Of a stretch of DNA of 64,000 nucleotides, positions 1 to 10,897 are shown in pieces. Below the pieces are notes generated by a model. The model worked only from the letters and a program-made list of their open reading frames with translations, was not told where the DNA came from and did not search any database. Origin of the DNA: Anagrus nilaparvatae (Eukaryota; Arthropoda; Insecta; Hymenoptera; Mymaridae); the NCBI GenBank assembly GCA_022575985.1, contig JAKSXM010000129.1:1116001-1180000 (forward strand), in the 5' to 3' direction. Position 1 is the stretch's first letter. Each line of letters begins with the position of its first letter. Both the position numbers and the translations under genes were made by a program.

Positions 1-2552
1 CTCAAATTTGTATCTGGGCTTGCCCAGATATACACAATTGAGGAATTACAATACCCACTAAACTCCCCACCCTCCTGCATTTATGACAATATCATAGAAT
101 CCGGACCGGGACTCCCTGTTTAGGTATTACTTCGGTCCGGAAACAATGCAGCCCAGGCATTTCTTCGCCATACCCTGTCAATAAAGGAGGAGATTTTCCT
201 ACGAGAGGAAACCTTCCTCCTTTTTTCCAATCAGTGTCGCCCGTACGTACTCTGCCACACTGTACCAGTAAGCGGCACTGCGCAGCATTTCCGGGACGAC
301 TACTTCCGGCCTCCATTCATCGAAGGCCGGTCGCCCTTCAGCGAAGCGAGGACACCCAAAAAAGGTGTGCTCAGCGGTATCCAGCTCGCCCGGGCAATGC
401 AAGCATTCCGGAGATGTCACCTTGCTCCACTTGAAAAGCATATCGCGGAAATAACCGTGACCAGTTAGGAACTGTGTGAGGTAGAAGTCTACCTCTCCAT
501 GATCACGGTTCATCCAGCTTTGCAAATCGATGAGAAGGCGGTGCGTCCAACGTCCCCTCGGTTCACCATTCTACCTATACTGCCAACATTCCATTGTGCG
601 GGAGCGAGCGCGAATGGAAGCTACGTCGCGCTCTTCTTCCCCACGGTTATAGATCGCCTGCCTTTCCAAGGCAAGCAGGTCGATGGGAATCACCCGAGCC
701 ACCACCTGGATCGCTGGCTCTGATACTGTCTTGTACGAGCAAGCGATTCGAAGTGCCCCCTGCCTCTGTACTGCCTTTAGTTTCTTGCAGTACTTTTTTA
801 TGCGGACATTGTCCGCCCACACCTCTGCACCGTAGAGCAAGATGGAGTTAACTGTCGTCATCAACAGCCTCCTCTTCTCAGATCTGGGACCGCCGATGTT
901 CGTCATTAGCCACGAGAGGGACTTTGTCACCCGGCCAGCCTTTTCACAGGCCTGCTGGAATTGTCTATTGTAGGTCAACTTGTTATCCAAGAAGACCCCC
1001 AAATATTTGACCGATGGTTTGGTCTGGTTCATAAGGGGATTACCTCCGTCATCAAAGCTGATGCCGAATATGGTATCAACCCTTCTCCGGGTCAGAAGGA
1101 CAATCTCCGTTTTCGGGACTGCCAGTCTTAGTCCGTGATCCGACATCCAGCTATTGATAAGGCGCATGGCCTCATCCAAGGTATTCTGCTGGTCCTCTGG
1201 CTCTCGAGCTGTTATGGTTAGAGCAACGTCATCCGCGTATCCGATCATGGAGCATCCATCCGGGAGCTCAATCTTTAGCAAGCCGTCGTAAAAGGCATTC
1301 CACAGATCAGGACCCAGAACTGAACCTTGCGCTATGCCTGCGCTTAATACTTTACCTCTTGTGCCATCGAGCGTGTCCCAGCGCAGGTATCGGTCCCGGA
1401 GGTAATCTCTGAGTATATTTCTCAGATAATCCGGAACTCTGAATACCTGCTCGAGGGAGTGCAACATATCGTCCCACTTAGCCGAGTTGAATGCGTTTTT
1501 CACATCCAACGTGACAAGCAGGACGTCCGGTTTAATATCCGGCCGCACTTGTCTGGCCCTCATAACAACCTTCACGACCTGCTCGATGGCACCGATCGTG
1601 GAACGCCCCTCACGAAAGCCGTGTTGGTCGTCGCTAAGGTCACCCGCTTCCCTAATTGCTTGCCGCAATCTTCCTCTGACCATGCTCTCCATCACCTTGC
1701 AAATGGTATTTAACATACACAATGGTCTGTAAGATGATGGAGATCCTGGTTCACCCTTTCCCTTGCTTATCAGAGCCAGACGGGCCACTTTCCAGTCCCT
1801 TGGAAAGGCGCCTGCCACGAGGCACGCGTTAAACATGCCAAGCAGGAAACCAGGGATTACCTGTGCAGCCGCCTTAAGGGCTTCCTCGGGTATTCCGTCT
1901 GGTCCTGGCGCTTTCCCATTTTTCATTGACCTAATTGCCTGAAGCATCTCCGCCTCGATAAATAGCGGAACTTGCTCCCTCGGGACATCCAAAGCAGGGT
2001 GTTGTTAGTTTGGATGATCCGGGAAGAGAGCGTCCACTATTCTTTTGGTCGTTGCTTCATCCATCGTGTTGTCACATCCGGACTTAAGTTTGCCCATGAC
2101 AACCTTATATCCCAGGCCCCACGGGTCACTGTTGACATCATCTCTTAGGGACCGAAGACAGCGCGCCTTGCTGAGGCGGATAGCTTTCGCCAGCCTATGC
2201 TTGGCTCCCTTGTACTCTTCAGAGCGCGTATCCAGCTCTGGGCGGCCATACGCTCTTTGCCGTCTTCTGCGTGCGCCGTGACAGACCCGTCTTAGCTCCG
2301 CAATTTCTTCATTCCACCAGTACACGCTTCTTTTACCCTTCCAGGGCCGTTTACGCGGCATAGAGGCATCGCAGACTCCCCTCAGAAGAGCAGTTACCCT
2401 CTTGACAAGGGTCTCTGCCTCTCGCGGGGTGGTCGGTCCTCCATGCCAGGCTGGGATAGACGAGAACTCTTCGCGAAGATAATCCACAAATCTGTCCTCG
2501 TCCATCTTTGACACATTCCAGCCTAGTGGGCGCTTTTTGTACGGGGGCCGTA
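1..2552 (-). mobile_element. 5'-truncated R1-clade non-LTR retrotransposon
   Basis: On the minus strand this carries the end of a linker region, a reverse transcriptase and a C-terminal cysteine/histidine motif, followed by a 3' UTR (positions 1-198) that may run past the window edge. G+C content is clearly higher than in the flanks. Homology-like sequence stops near 2550, where A+T-rich DNA begins, and no apurinic-type endonuclease domain is present, so the copy is 5' truncated, as is usual for elements made by target-primed reverse transcription. No rDNA flank is visible, so 28S insertion cannot be claimed. Confidence 0.85.
199..2514 (-). pseudogene. R1-clade ORF2 remnant (reverse transcriptase) with two in-frame stops
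   Basis: One reading frame runs from about 2556 down to 199, broken by TAA at 2005-2007 and TAG at 571-573. The three open pieces (2514-2005, 1992-571 and 525-199) share the same frame, so the breaks are nonsense codons rather than frameshifts. The RT core has the YADDVAL catalytic box near 1220-1240, a GFREGRSTI block and an AQGSVLGPDLWN block typical of the R1/Waldo group. The C-terminal piece has the CLHC...H...C motif (near 375-410) found in R1 and jockey proteins. The first piece corresponds to the region between endonuclease and RT. With the endonuclease missing and two stops, the copy cannot encode an intact product. Confidence 0.85.
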
Positions 2553-2577
2553 CAATTTAAAATTTAAAAAAGCTTAC

Positions 2578-2825
2578 AGTATAAAAATCGCAATCAATCG
2601 GATTATTGCCAGTTCGGTCGTTATGATCATTTACTTTTCTTTATTCCTCTTTTAAGTTTGCTACTTTTACTTTAATTTGGGGAATAGTCTTATAAACGTT
2701 CTTGGCAGTAACTCCAGTTACTAAATGATTCCAGAAAAGTTTATCATTTTTGCCAAAAAGATCTTTGTTGTCACTGTATAATTTAAGTGAAAGCCGTGTT
2801 TCTTCTGTCTTCCAATCAGATTTTC
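2578..2825 (-). pseudogene. Myb/SANT-like DNA-binding domain exon, probably decayed
   Basis: The minus strand has an exon-like frame between an acceptor-like AATTAAG and a donor-like GTAAGC. It reads as a Myb/SANT-like trihelix: a tryptophan in SDWKTEETRLSLKLY, a second in LFWNHLV, then VKVANLKEE and a DRTGN...FY tail. This pattern is common in insect Myb_DNA-bind_4/5-type proteins. A TAA at 2641-2643 interrupts the frame just before the tail. The R1-clade element begins about 25 bp downstream, so the rest of the gene is displaced or lost. It could be a downstream exon of the gene at 3014-3852, but the splice phases I can derive do not match, so I keep them separate. Confidence 0.5.
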
Positions 2826-3013
2826 CTTAATTAAAAATTAAAATTAGCTTTAGTAATTTTGTTTAATACATTAATTATAATATACTATACTAAAAGATCA
2901 AAATATATCATTTAATACATTTAAACTGGTGAAACAAATTATATAAATGCAATTTTTCAAAATCTGAAAATTTGATATATGCAACTTACTGCTTCCAATT
3001 TTATTATTTTTTT

Positions 3014-3852
3014 TTATATTTTTTTTGGAAGGGGTGCTTCTTCTTCTTCATCGTCTTCAAATGCTAATTCTCCTTCCGAAGTATCATCACTTAAAGTAAT
3101 CGGATTTTCTTTAAAAAAATCGCTGACTATTTCCCCAGCAAACGTATCTTCATTTTTAATTTTAGCAGCAGATTTGTCTACCACTAATTTTATTTGTTCA
3201 TTTTTTGATTCCAAATACTCTAAAAATTTTTGTGCAGCATAAAATTCATCTATATAAAGTAAAAAAAAATTAATATATTGATACAAATTTATTGCAAACA
3301 CTATACTTGTTATAAAAATATGCCATATATATACCTTCTTTACATTTACAAAATGCAACCGGACTCATTGACACATAATGTATTTTATTGTCATTTAAAA
3401 CGTCTACCATAGGCATTACTGCTTCTTTTAAGACTTCTGGGTAACCCATACTCCTAGCGCTAATTTCAACGAGACATTTGGCATAAACCAGATCTGTCAG
3501 AAATAAATAAAAAAATTATTACATCAGTCAAAAAGTAAATACGCGAGAACAGAATAGAAATTAAAGTGACAACGCACACACATATTACCACGTGAAAATG
3601 TATATAAAATCCACGCTGTCAAGGGGTTATTATTCACATTTATAAGAATTGTTGTGATAATTGTAATCATTTTAATGCGTAAACATTGTAAACGTGTACT
3701 GAAACTTGTATTTGCTAAGAAATGTAAAAAAAAAGCATAAAAATGAAAAATATACCTTCAGCAGCCAATTTGTTTTGTTTGTCAGTTACGAAAACAGGAA
3801 CATCCTGATTTTTTGAATCTTTAATATAAATAATGGTCCTCTCTTCTTCCAT
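3014..3852 (-). CDS. Small three-exon gene, unknown acidic-tailed protein (163 aa)
   Basis: Three minus-strand exons join in phase: 3852-3756 (ATG, donor GTATAT), 3493-3335 (acceptor CTGACAG, donor GTATAT) and 3249-3014 (acceptor TTTATATAG, stop TAA). The total is 492 nt, giving 163 residues. The protein starts MEEERTIIYIKDSKN and has a cysteine-containing middle (FCKCKE). The second half is helical and lysine/glutamate-rich and ends in an acidic run followed by PLPKKI. There is no signal peptide or membrane segment, so a nuclear or cytosolic protein is likely. I do not recognise the family. Phase consistency across two introns supports a real gene. A donor-like GTAAGT lies 24 nt past the stop, so the original gene may have been longer. 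Confidence 0.65.
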
Positions 3853-4655
3853 ATTTAATGATTATACTAAAGTTTTTATGCTAAGTTTTTATCTGTGCTT
3901 TTATAAGATGATAGTATTATACACCTATATAAATTTCAGAGCTTATTATGCGAAGAGCCGACTGATTTATATATAAATTAACGGTAGAAACGACGGCTGC
4001 GATAAACACCACTTGAGTCACATCAACATCCCAGGCGATAATGTTTCACATAGTTTAGCCTTGTTGTTTTTTTTAACATGTAAAATCAATCGTAGATTAC
4101 ACGTTTTTTTCGTGAAACTTTCTCGCCCGGGATGCAAAATTCAAGGAGGGAATTTTGAAAATTCGGATTTTTTTTCATTAAACCAGTTATGTTTACCTTT
4201 TTATTATAATTAATATGAATTTGAAACATAATTATTGAAACTGCATTTTAGTATAATGCAAGAATCAATTAATTAATTAAATTTTTATTGCTTATTATTG
4301 CCGATTGCTTATTTTTTGGATCTTTTGATTTAAGATTTTTTATCTTCCTTAATTTTTGCTTCGTAATACATTTATCCAATTGTCAAATTTGCAATTCTGC
4401 ATATTTCTGCTCATTAATACCCATAACGCCTTCTGTTATAAGATTTTCTGCAACTTAAAACGATTAACAAATAAGATACATACCTACTTAAAAAAAATCT
4501 AATATCTAATATTAATGTCGTAAAGTAAATAAAATTTATTTTATTTTCATATTTTTCATTTACAAAATTTTGTATAAATTTAGTTTAAAATTGTTATTAT
4601 AAGTGATTCTGGTAATTATAAATATTTAAATACGTGTTTTATTAAATCAACAATT
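3853..4655. other. Intergenic; possible decayed minus-strand exon
   Basis: Mostly A+T-rich sequence holding the presumed promoter of the minus-strand gene to its left. Around 4265-4455 the minus strand gives a protein-like stretch (ENLITEGVMGINEQKYAEL, then a stop, then a lysine-rich helix), which may be a dead exon. Around 4490-4590 lies a copy of the tail found at 5205-5310, including the phrase AATGTCGTAAAGTAAATAAA. Confidence 0.3.
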
Positions 4656-5246
4656 ATGAATTTTTCTATCGAAAATGATAGCAAATTTAATTTTCAAATG
4701 ATAAGAATCCCAATTTGTTATTTAATGGATTTTTATAAAAAGTATATCGCTAATACTGTTTTAAGTAAAAACATTTACAAAGATTATGTAAATCCAGAAG
4801 AATCTCATATTACGATGAAAGAGATCAATTAACAGAAATCCAATCATTAAATAAAAATTTACAAAATAATTATAATTTCAACGCTATGATGGAATATATT
4901 AATTCGATAGATTTAGTTTGTAAAAGAAGTAATCATCATATTGAAGATTTTGAAGAAATATTTAAAAATTGGTACAATTTGGTTTTAATTTATTTATTCA
5001 ATTTTATTCAAATTATTTTAAATCAACATTTTCTATTTAGGTCTAACCAGTAAATTAATGATATTGTACAAGTAATACTTTCATAGATTTACAAATAAAT
5101 AACTTTCAATAAATAACTTAATTATAAATAACTTTCAGATTTACAAATAAATAACTCAACTTTAAATGAATGGAAACAACGATTTGCAAAAATGATCTAC
5201 ATATTTGAAAAATCTAATATCAATGTCGTAAAGTAAATAAAAGTTA
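4656..5246 (+). pseudogene. Decayed two-exon gene, unknown
   Basis: An ATG at 4656 opens a 58-codon frame (MNFSIENDSKFNFQM...) that stops at 4830. From about 4803 the +2 frame continues as protein-like sequence (YYDERDQLTEIQSLNKN, then SIDLVCKRSNHHIEDFEEIF) up to about 4972, so one frameshift separates two halves of one coding unit. After an intron-like stretch, an acceptor TTTCAG near 5138 leads to a terminal exon ending EKSNINVVK and TAA at about 5246. The 3' end is duplicated at 4490-4590. The middle is coiled-coil-like. A loose resemblance to small kinetochore-type helical proteins is too weak to name it. Confidence 0.45.
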
Positions 5247-5664
5247 TTTTATTTTTATATTTTTTATTTACAAAATTTTGTTTAATTTATATAAATTTAC
5301 AATAAATTTAGTTTATATTTATAAGATTTAGAAACGTATAAGAATTTAAAATTGAAAAATTATTTTTATAAATAATTTTTGTATTATATAACAATGCTTG
5401 ATGGATAAATTATATAAATTATATCATTACGATAATAAAATTAAAATATTTTTTATAAATATATTTATGCAATAGCTATAATCATTCCTTACTGTATATT
5501 ATACTTATAATTTTATAGTTAAATTTGAGATAATAATTTTTATTAATAAGTTTTACCTTTAAATTAGAAAATTAAAAAATATATCTTTTTGGCATAAAAA
5601 AAAATTTTTTTTTATATTAAAGTGATATTTTTCTATATATATAAAAAAAAATTATTTCTTGGTG
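5247..5664. other. A+T-rich intergenic, no gene seen
   Basis: Homopolymeric A and T runs with no convincing reading frame. The first 60 bases belong to the duplicated gene tail shared with 4490-4590. Confidence 0.4.
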
Positions 5665-7210
5665 TTAGTATACAAAAAAGTTCATAAACGTAATTGTACT
5701 AGCTTTTTCATTAGCTATACCTTCTAATCTTCTAATAACTTTTGACATATCATAATTTTTATCTATTTTTAAATGCTCTACATTTCTAACATTGTAAATA
5801 TTAGCCCATAAAGGTAATATTTTACAAATTAAACGAATATGTTCTATGTATTCATTAGATAATAATTTAATACCATAAGAATTGGTTCATTTTTCAATAA
5901 TAAAATCCATCTGCAGAACATTTTTATTTTCACTAACATTTCACTATATTATTTTCTTATTTTCTACTTATTTTCACTATATTTCTTAATTGTTTAGCGA
6001 GTCCAGGATGTCGAGAATGTATAAGTGCATATTTTTTTGATTCCGATGATCTTGTCATTAGATCCAATGCTTTGGCTGCTTGTCTGTTACGTACTTTTTC
6101 TCATAATGCTGGAGGAATTCCTTTTAAGAGTCCAGAATTCTCAGGTATTTTATTACTTGTTGGAGTTGGCGGTGGTGTGTCCACAATTGATGCGTTAATT
6201 TTTTTGACTCTTCTGATTTTGTAATATGAAATTTTATTTTTTTATTAAATTTTGAAAAAAATTTGTACACAATTTTTAAAATACTTTTTACCTGTATTAA
6301 ATGGAGAATTAAATTTCTTATCGGCAAGACATTGAATGGCTTTATTTATTTGAGAATTTACATTTTGTAATTCTTTAGCTTTCTTTAGTACACTTTGAAC
6401 AGACATACTTTTTTCTTGATTTGGTGGAGTTGGCAACTCAGATTTTTCAATATCTTTGCAAGTTTCAATAGGAAATTCTGGATGCCATCTACAAATTTTT
6501 TCTTTGGTTAAACAAACAGGTGGATCCATACTTAATAGCAATTGCTCGTGTTGATTTTAAACTATATCAATAAGGTTGTCATTAAAATTTTGTCGTCTCT
6601 CTAATACTACATTTGAACTCATATTTGTTTTAAATGCTGATTTTAAAACATTATCTGCATCTGGAGCAATTCCTCCGCTGGTTTCAGAATTAGATCATAA
6701 TAAAGGTAACATAAGTAACTCATATTTTTAAAATTGAAAACTTGCAAAGCTTCTTATTTTTTCTTCATGAAAACTGTATGTTTCTGGATACAATTCAATC
6801 TTTTTTTTCGTCAGATGTTAATAATGACTGATAACGTTGGTAAGCTGGAGCTTTTATTGGACTGGCTGGAATTTGTTTAGGTGGTTACAAGTAACTTAGC
6901 TTGAGGACTAGCTTTTTGAGAAATGTGGGTATTTTTGTTAGGTGTGAAAATTTTACTTGGCGATTGATAATTCTTCTGAGGGCTTACTGGAATTTCTCGT
7001 TCTAAATTGTCAAATTTTTTTATTTTTAATATTTTTTCTTCAACATTTTTTAGTTTTGTCGTATTCTCACGTTTTTCATCTAATTTTTGACTAAGTAATC
7101 CAAATTTAAGAATTGCACAAATTGGACTTTTGCTATGTGAATGATTATTATTTTTAAATAATGAATCACGGATATCAGTTTGTCGGTTGTCTAATTTGCT
7201 CTGAGTCCTT
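5665..7210 (-). pseudogene. Cdt1: DNA replication factor Cdt1 pseudogene
   Basis: Cdt1 loads MCM2-7 onto origins. Colinear minus-strand pieces match the family. From 7210: a basic, proline-rich N-terminal region (SPQKNYQSPSKIF, then PASPIKAPAYQRYQSLL). From about 6800: LYPETYSFHEEKIRSF, then NLIDIV and SMDPPVCLTKEKICRWHPEF. From about 6175: TPPPTPTSNK, LKGIPPAL, RQAAKALDLMTR and HPGLAKQLRNIV. From 5900 to 5665: the C-terminal winged helix (LICKILPLWANIYNVRNVEH...KVIRRLEGIANEKAS). A GT-AG intron separates 6294 from about 6206, so it is not a pure retrocopy. Breaks include in-frame stops near 6114, 6544, 6696 and 6730, a frameshift at an A-run near 6200, an internal insertion around 5940-5990, and loss of the conserved geminin-binding core between about 6800 and 6815. 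Confidence 0.8.
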
Positions 7211-7907
7211 CTCCTATACCCAAAAAAAGCCTTCTAGATCTCTTAGGTTTTTGTCAAATCCATGATCAAATAATTAACGAACTATCTGGGCTTTTAATCT
7301 TTAATTTTATCTAAGCACAAACGTAGCCAAAATTACCATGCATATGATTATAAACTCCTGGAGATGCTTTGAGCTGCAGTAATTCCAATAAATTGGTTTT
7401 ATCAAAGTTTTACTTTGTAAAGTATATTTCAAATAAGTTTTTGAAGGAACAATAGAATTTAATATAATTTTTTAGCTGAAAAATAAACAATAAACAAATT
7501 AATTAAAAACAAATATTTCTTAATTTAAAACATTTAAGTACATACCTTATTAAAATTGTTCTTATTTAATTTTTTAATTAATTAATCAAAGCTAACTATT
7601 AATTAATAATTATGCAAATAAAACTTCAAACTTTTATGCTTAATGATCAATTGTAACCTGCAAAGTATAATCAGATGACAAAAAAAAAACGACGCACATT
7701 TGTCGTGTCGCGATGCTTTAATTTATTCTGCAAGAATTTTAGTTTTTTTATTTCCACCCGTACTCGCCTGACAGTTTGGTGGCGTGGCAGTCGACAATTA
7801 AATTTTCGAAAAAATTGAAATGGACAAGGACAGAGAATATACGTTTTCTTTCTAGTTTAATTGTACCAACCTTCCATATTTCAATTATACCATTTCCGAA
7901 TACACCC
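7211..7907. other. Intergenic, no gene seen
   Basis: A+T-rich, with no frame showing protein-like composition on either strand. Short overlapping open frames near 7750-7970 cover the same bases on both strands and run into the foldback at 7908. Confidence 0.4.
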
Positions 7908-8600
7908 ATAATCTCTCTTAAGTTTACCAGAGTATTAAAACTCTTCAATCAGCTAAGAGCTCTTTGGTAAACTTGTAGAAAATGTACCCTATTTGTAGGT
8001 GGCCCTAAGAGAAAAACACAAAATTTTCAAAAAAATTCAAAATATATTTTATATTTGTTATGGACGTACTAGCAAAAAATTTAGTGCTAGAATATATTAG
8101 CTATCTTAATGATATTTAATCTTCTGCCCTTTGGACTCATTGACTCATGAAATGCAAGGTGGCATGAAGTATGGATTTTTATTTATTAATTTGAGCAAGT
8201 TAGCAATAGGGCATGTTATACATTTAGATTCAACTAAAATTTCAACCGTATCTTGTACTGTTTGTTTCCCGTTACAAAAACTTTCTGGCAGCATTAATCA
8301 GTGTAGTTGTAAGACAATAAAATTAGGATACAAAGATGCTATTTTAGTTATAATCTTGGACACCTTGGCAACCATACTATGTATGTTGTTACTCCCTGCA
8401 ACAACAAGATTATATAATATAATTAAGACTATACAAGATTTATTCTATATGTAGATTGTGTGATGTCCAAGTAATAAAATTCTACTACTAATGAATGGTG
8501 AATATATTGTTAGAGATCTCCACTTTACTTACTAGGTAAAATTAAGAGTTCTTAGCTGATCGAGGAATTTTAATACTCTGGTAAACTTGAGAGAGATTAT
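7908..8600. mobile_element. Foldback/TIR element, about 690 bp
   Basis: The ends are inverted copies of about 55 bp. ATAATCTCTCTTAAGTTTAC at the left matches the reverse complement of the right end with few mismatches, and the match continues through CCAGAGTATTAAA and CAGCTAAGA. The interior contains an open stretch of about 107 codons at 8131-8454 with a hydrophobic C-terminal half that resembles no known transposase, so I treat the element as non-autonomous. No clear target duplication was identified. Confidence 0.6.
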
Positions 8601-8630
8601 CGCATATCAGAATTAGAGCGATAACTTACA

Positions 8631-8860
8631 AATGTTGGATGCTCTTGTTAGAATTTTTTCTGAAGTAAAACCTCTTTTTTATTTTTATTCTCTCTCCGCT
8701 AGATAAAAAAACATCATTAGAATTTGCCACTCTTTGGAACAAAACCAAATGTTGGATGTTCTTGTTAGAATTTTTTCTGAAGTAAAACCTCTTTTTTATT
8801 CTCTCTCCGCTAGCTAAAGAAATATCATTAGAATTTGCCAATCTTTGGAGCAAAACCATA
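8631..8860. repeat. Two-copy tandem duplication (about 118 and 112 bp)
   Basis: The phrase AATGTTGGATG(C/T)TCTTGTTAG starts each copy (8631 and 8749). Both copies contain TTTTTTCTGAAGTAAAACCTC and end with GGA(A/G)CAAAACCA. The minus strand stays open across both copies for 77 codons because the copies remain in frame, but I see no independent sign of coding. Confidence 0.7.
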
Positions 8861-9266
8861 ATTTTGGGACTTTTTATACCAGAGTATACTAACAGAGATT
8901 AATAGGATACATTAATCTCTGATATTAATCAGTATAAATAAATAGAAAATTTTTAATAATATAAGTTTATTATTAATCTTATTAATGTATTTTTGGTACA
9001 CACTATTAATACAAACTTGTAAAAATTGTCATAAAAGTCGTACAATTAAAATTTTATAAGCAACATATATTAACTAAATAGTTTAATTAATAATTTAAAT
9101 TAAATTAAAAAATAGCCATGCTTTGGACTTAAATTTTACTTCTGCTAAATATTATAGTATAAAAACACGTTTATTATTAATATATGTGGGTTTTATCATA
9201 GAATTCTTTTAATTCTATGGTTATAATTAATTTTTATATGATATTAAATTTATTTTGGTCACTCTA
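8861..9266. other. A+T-rich intergenic, no gene seen
   Basis: Only a small partial palindrome around 8880-8935 (two copies of the AGAGATTAAT motif in opposite orientation) stands out. Confidence 0.35.
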
Positions 9267-10000
9267 TTAAGGCCACTGTCTCTTTATTGGGATTTTTTTT
9301 TTCATTTTTTTTTTAATTCATTATCTTATGTTAAAACATTTCAAGAATCTAAAAAACAAATTTCAAGCAAAAAAAAAAATATGTTTTTTAGATATTTCGA
9401 TTTTTATGGGTCGTAGTCATATGAAAACATACGCATTTAAAAACTTTAAACGCGTTTTTCTCAAAACTACTTTTTTGAAATCGGTTCCCACGCTAGCTCA
9501 AAAACTAATTGAGCTATTGACATGAATCTTGTTTCATTTTTTTCGTTATTGCAATACCTAGTATGTAAACCAACAATATAAGCTTTTTATGCATCAGAAG
9601 ATTTTTTATTGTCCGTTTTAGGCGCATTTTTTAACGTCAAAAACTGCATTTTTCGTTTTTGGTTCACCAAATGGTCAATTTTTTGTATTTTTTGCTAAAT
9701 GTTGGTTCACATACAAGAGGAAACTATAGAGATTAATATGACTTTTTATTTTTTTGTTTTGATGCCTACAATAGGCGCTATGATGGGAACCGTTTTTCAT
9801 TTTTTTTTTCGAGCCTCTACTTTCACGCCATCTACAAACTGTAAAAAAAAAGCATATGAAACAAAAATTTTTTTATGTCATCTAGAATAGTTTTGTAATT
9901 ATTTAAAAATAAATTTGTAAACTTTTATAATAAAACAGCTGAGAAAAAAAATGTTGAAAATCCTTTGAAAATCGTCACAAAAAAGAGACAGTGGCCTTAA
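9267..10000. mobile_element. TTAA-flanked MITE (piggyBac-like), 734 bp with target sites
   Basis: Both ends read TTAA followed by GGCCACTGTCTCTTT in inverted orientation (left from 9267, right ending at 10000). TTAA target duplication with short TIRs is the hallmark of piggyBac-type transposition. The interior has only short open frames without transposase features, so the element is non-autonomous. Confidence 0.8.
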
Positions 10001-10375
10001 TACTTTATGCGGTTTTAATTATTTAAAGACACTTTTTCATTTTTTAACCATTTTTTTCGCTTTTTTTTCCGTCATCAACCAACAATGTTGACTGACGATT
10101 AAAAATTTATCGACAATCGACACTGCCGATAGGTGGCAGATACAAAATTCCGTAGTTTTGGCCACGCCTGTATAGGTCCCTGAACACTACAGATTGTTTT
10201 AGGTCTGTTATTTTTACCTGCCTCAAGAAACCGGAGCAGAAAAATGCGCGCTTGTTTAAAATATTTTTAGTATTACAAACGTTAATGAATTCCTAAAGCT
10301 ATATTTAGACGTATCTGGCTGAAAAATAAATAAATTTTGATTTTGCTAACAATTTTAGTATCTACTACACAGTAA
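10001..10375. other. Intergenic, no gene seen
   Basis: Moderately A+T-rich, with no reading frame or repeat I can support. Confidence 0.35.
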
Positions 10376-10531
10376 AATTACTACAAGTAGTAAAATTTCT
10401 ACAAATTGTAGTAACATTACAATTTTTGTAGCAACATTACTAAATCGTCGTAAAATTACTACAAGTAGTAAAATTTCTACAAATTGTAGTAAAATTACAA
10501 TTTTTGTAGCAACATTACTAAATCATCGTAA
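10376..10531. repeat. Two-copy 78-bp tandem repeat of palindromic TACTACAAGTAGTA motifs
   Basis: The unit AAAATTACTACAAGTAGTAA...AACATTACTAAATCGTCGT is present twice head to tail, followed by a partial third copy to about 10545. Each unit contains small inverted motifs (CTACAAGTAG and CTACAAATTGTAG). Confidence 0.75.
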
Positions 10532-10619
10532 AATTACTAAACGGTTGCAATATTGTGTTAATTATTTTTTACTGTATGCAGTTTAAAAATATTTTGTTAT
10601 AAGTTACATGAAAATTTAA

Positions 10620-10897
10620 AATACCAACCTTTTATTTTTTTATAATCATTTAAAATATCGAAGCCGAAATTTTGGAAGAAACTGTCTATTTTCATTTTAT
10701 GAGATGATAAGTTGCCATCCGAATAAACAAATCGGTAAAATGCGTCTTCAAATTGTTTGGAATCCCACACTAATGAAAAATTTTGTGTTGTATTGTTTCC
10801 TTTTGAATTTTCTAAGTTTGGTTTAATTTGCCAATGAGGATATGTTTCGGCTAATTGAAAAAGGCTCCGCCTGTATAATTTAATGTCAAAGGCTGGA
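10620..10897 (-). pseudogene. Isolated protein-like exon, unknown family
   Basis: The minus strand is open for about 90 codons with balanced protein-like composition: GPAFDIKLYRRSLFQLAE, then ETYPHWQIKPN, FSLVWDSKQFEDAFYRFVY and SFFQNFGFDILNDYKKI. It ends at a donor-like AAG/GTTGGT near 10625 and starts after an acceptor-like ATCAAG near 10898. Tryptophan and acidic residues at regular positions look coding, but I recognise no family and found no partner exon, so it may be an orphan exon or a transposon gene fragment. Confidence 0.4.

Noticed and set aside
8131..8454. 107-codon plus-strand frame with hydrophobic C-terminus
   Set aside because: It lies inside a TIR element, resembles no transposase or known protein and has no supporting signals, so it is not listed as a gene.
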